Source: Bacillota bacterium
GTDB lineage: Bacteria > Bacillota > Clostridia > Lachnospirales > Lachnospiraceae
Length of the DNA: 64,000 bases
Assembly (NCBI GenBank): GCA_023442465.1
Contig: JAEZZQ010000001.1
Coordinates: 169,084-233,083, forward strand
Direction: 5' to 3'
Shown: positions 63,961 to 64,000 of the stretch, one piece after another
Position numbering within the stretch: the first letter of the stretch is position 1
Layout: each line of letters begins with the position of its first letter
Position numbers and translations under genes: made by a program
Notes under the pieces: generated by a model
Seen by the model: only the letters and a program-made list of their open reading frames with translations
Told to the model about the DNA's origin: nothing
The model's database searches: none

Positions 63961-64000
63961 ATGGCACAAAATCAAAAATCTTATGACAATGAATTTAAAG
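63961..64000 (+). CDS. Start of a transposase-like frame (cut by the window end)
   Basis: Only 13 codons are visible: MAQNQKSYDNEFK. The pattern M-A-x-N-Q-K-S-Y-x-x-E-F-K is typical of the first codons of IS3-type transposase OrfA. AGGAGAAAC lies just before it. A possible IS end, GTTGACACCC, is near 63893. Confidence 0.55.
   Translation, partial: MAQNQKSYDNEFK

Larger units (their letters stand above)
57465..64000. mobile_element. Plasmid-like integrative element (right end outside the window)
   Basis: Consecutive genes for a repressor, a small HTH protein, a replication-initiator-like protein, a tyrosine integrase, DUF5348, a MobC-like protein and an actin-type segregation pair form a self-replicating, integrating unit. 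It is more A/T-rich than the upstream chromosome. The left limit could be here or at guaA (54976); the attachment repeats cannot be defined without the right end. No relaxase or conjugation gene is visible yet. Confidence 0.7.

Overview
The window reads as the chromosome of an anaerobic, endospore-forming Firmicute of the Lachnospiraceae type (an inference). It carries SpoIID, SpoIIQ-like, SipL-like and SpoIIID genes, strong AGGAGG ribosome sites, an anaerobic sulfatase-maturase, and many lipoproteins with L-A/P-G-C lipoboxes. The last 9 kb is visibly richer in A/T than the rest and looks acquired.

Region 1 (1-15346) is a carbohydrate island. A cut-off sugar-binding protein and a remnant resembling glycogen phosphorylase come first. 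Next are a sugar-phosphate nucleotidyltransferase, a two-domain PPK2 polyphosphate kinase and a NahK-like sugar 1-kinase. A divergent AraC regulator then faces a long plus-strand run: ABC binding lipoprotein, two permeases, a small membrane protein, a GH112 galactosyl-hexosamine phosphorylase, a sulfatase, its radical-SAM maturase and a TauE/SafE anion exporter. Together they read as uptake and phosphorolysis of a Gal-beta-1,3-HexNAc disaccharide, probably sulfated and mucin-derived, with removal of the freed sulfur oxyanion.

Region 2 (15400-30600) holds an aconitase-family hydratase, a Ca-binding EF-hand-like protein, SpoIID and SpoIIQ-like proteins and a GH9-like lipoprotein, the last three with apparently eroded active sites. 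Ddl, MurF, PlsC, a PrcB-like lipoprotein and pyrC-pyrK-pyrD follow, with a MITE-like palindrome between pyrC and pyrK.

Region 3 (30700-54975) is mostly housekeeping: a chemoreceptor, SipL, ispE, a GntR regulator, murI, cardiolipin synthase, a trigger-factor-like lipoprotein, asnS, a PcsB-like NlpC/P60 protein, a dGTPase-like enzyme, an HD protein, a DnaQ-like exonuclease, spoIIID, a MATE exporter and guaA. Two short dispersed repeat families and a 450-base purine-rich stretch lie in its intergenic spaces.

Region 4 (54976-64000), directly after guaA, carries an acetyltransferase and an AraC/GyrI-like regulator, then a plasmid-like integrative element. The element has an XRE repressor with three matching operators, a small HTH protein, a replication-initiator-like protein, a tyrosine integrase, DUF5348, a MobC-like protein and a ParM/ParR-type segregation pair. 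A gene-free segment and the first codons of a transposase-like frame end the window. I saw no tRNA, rRNA or CRISPR array.
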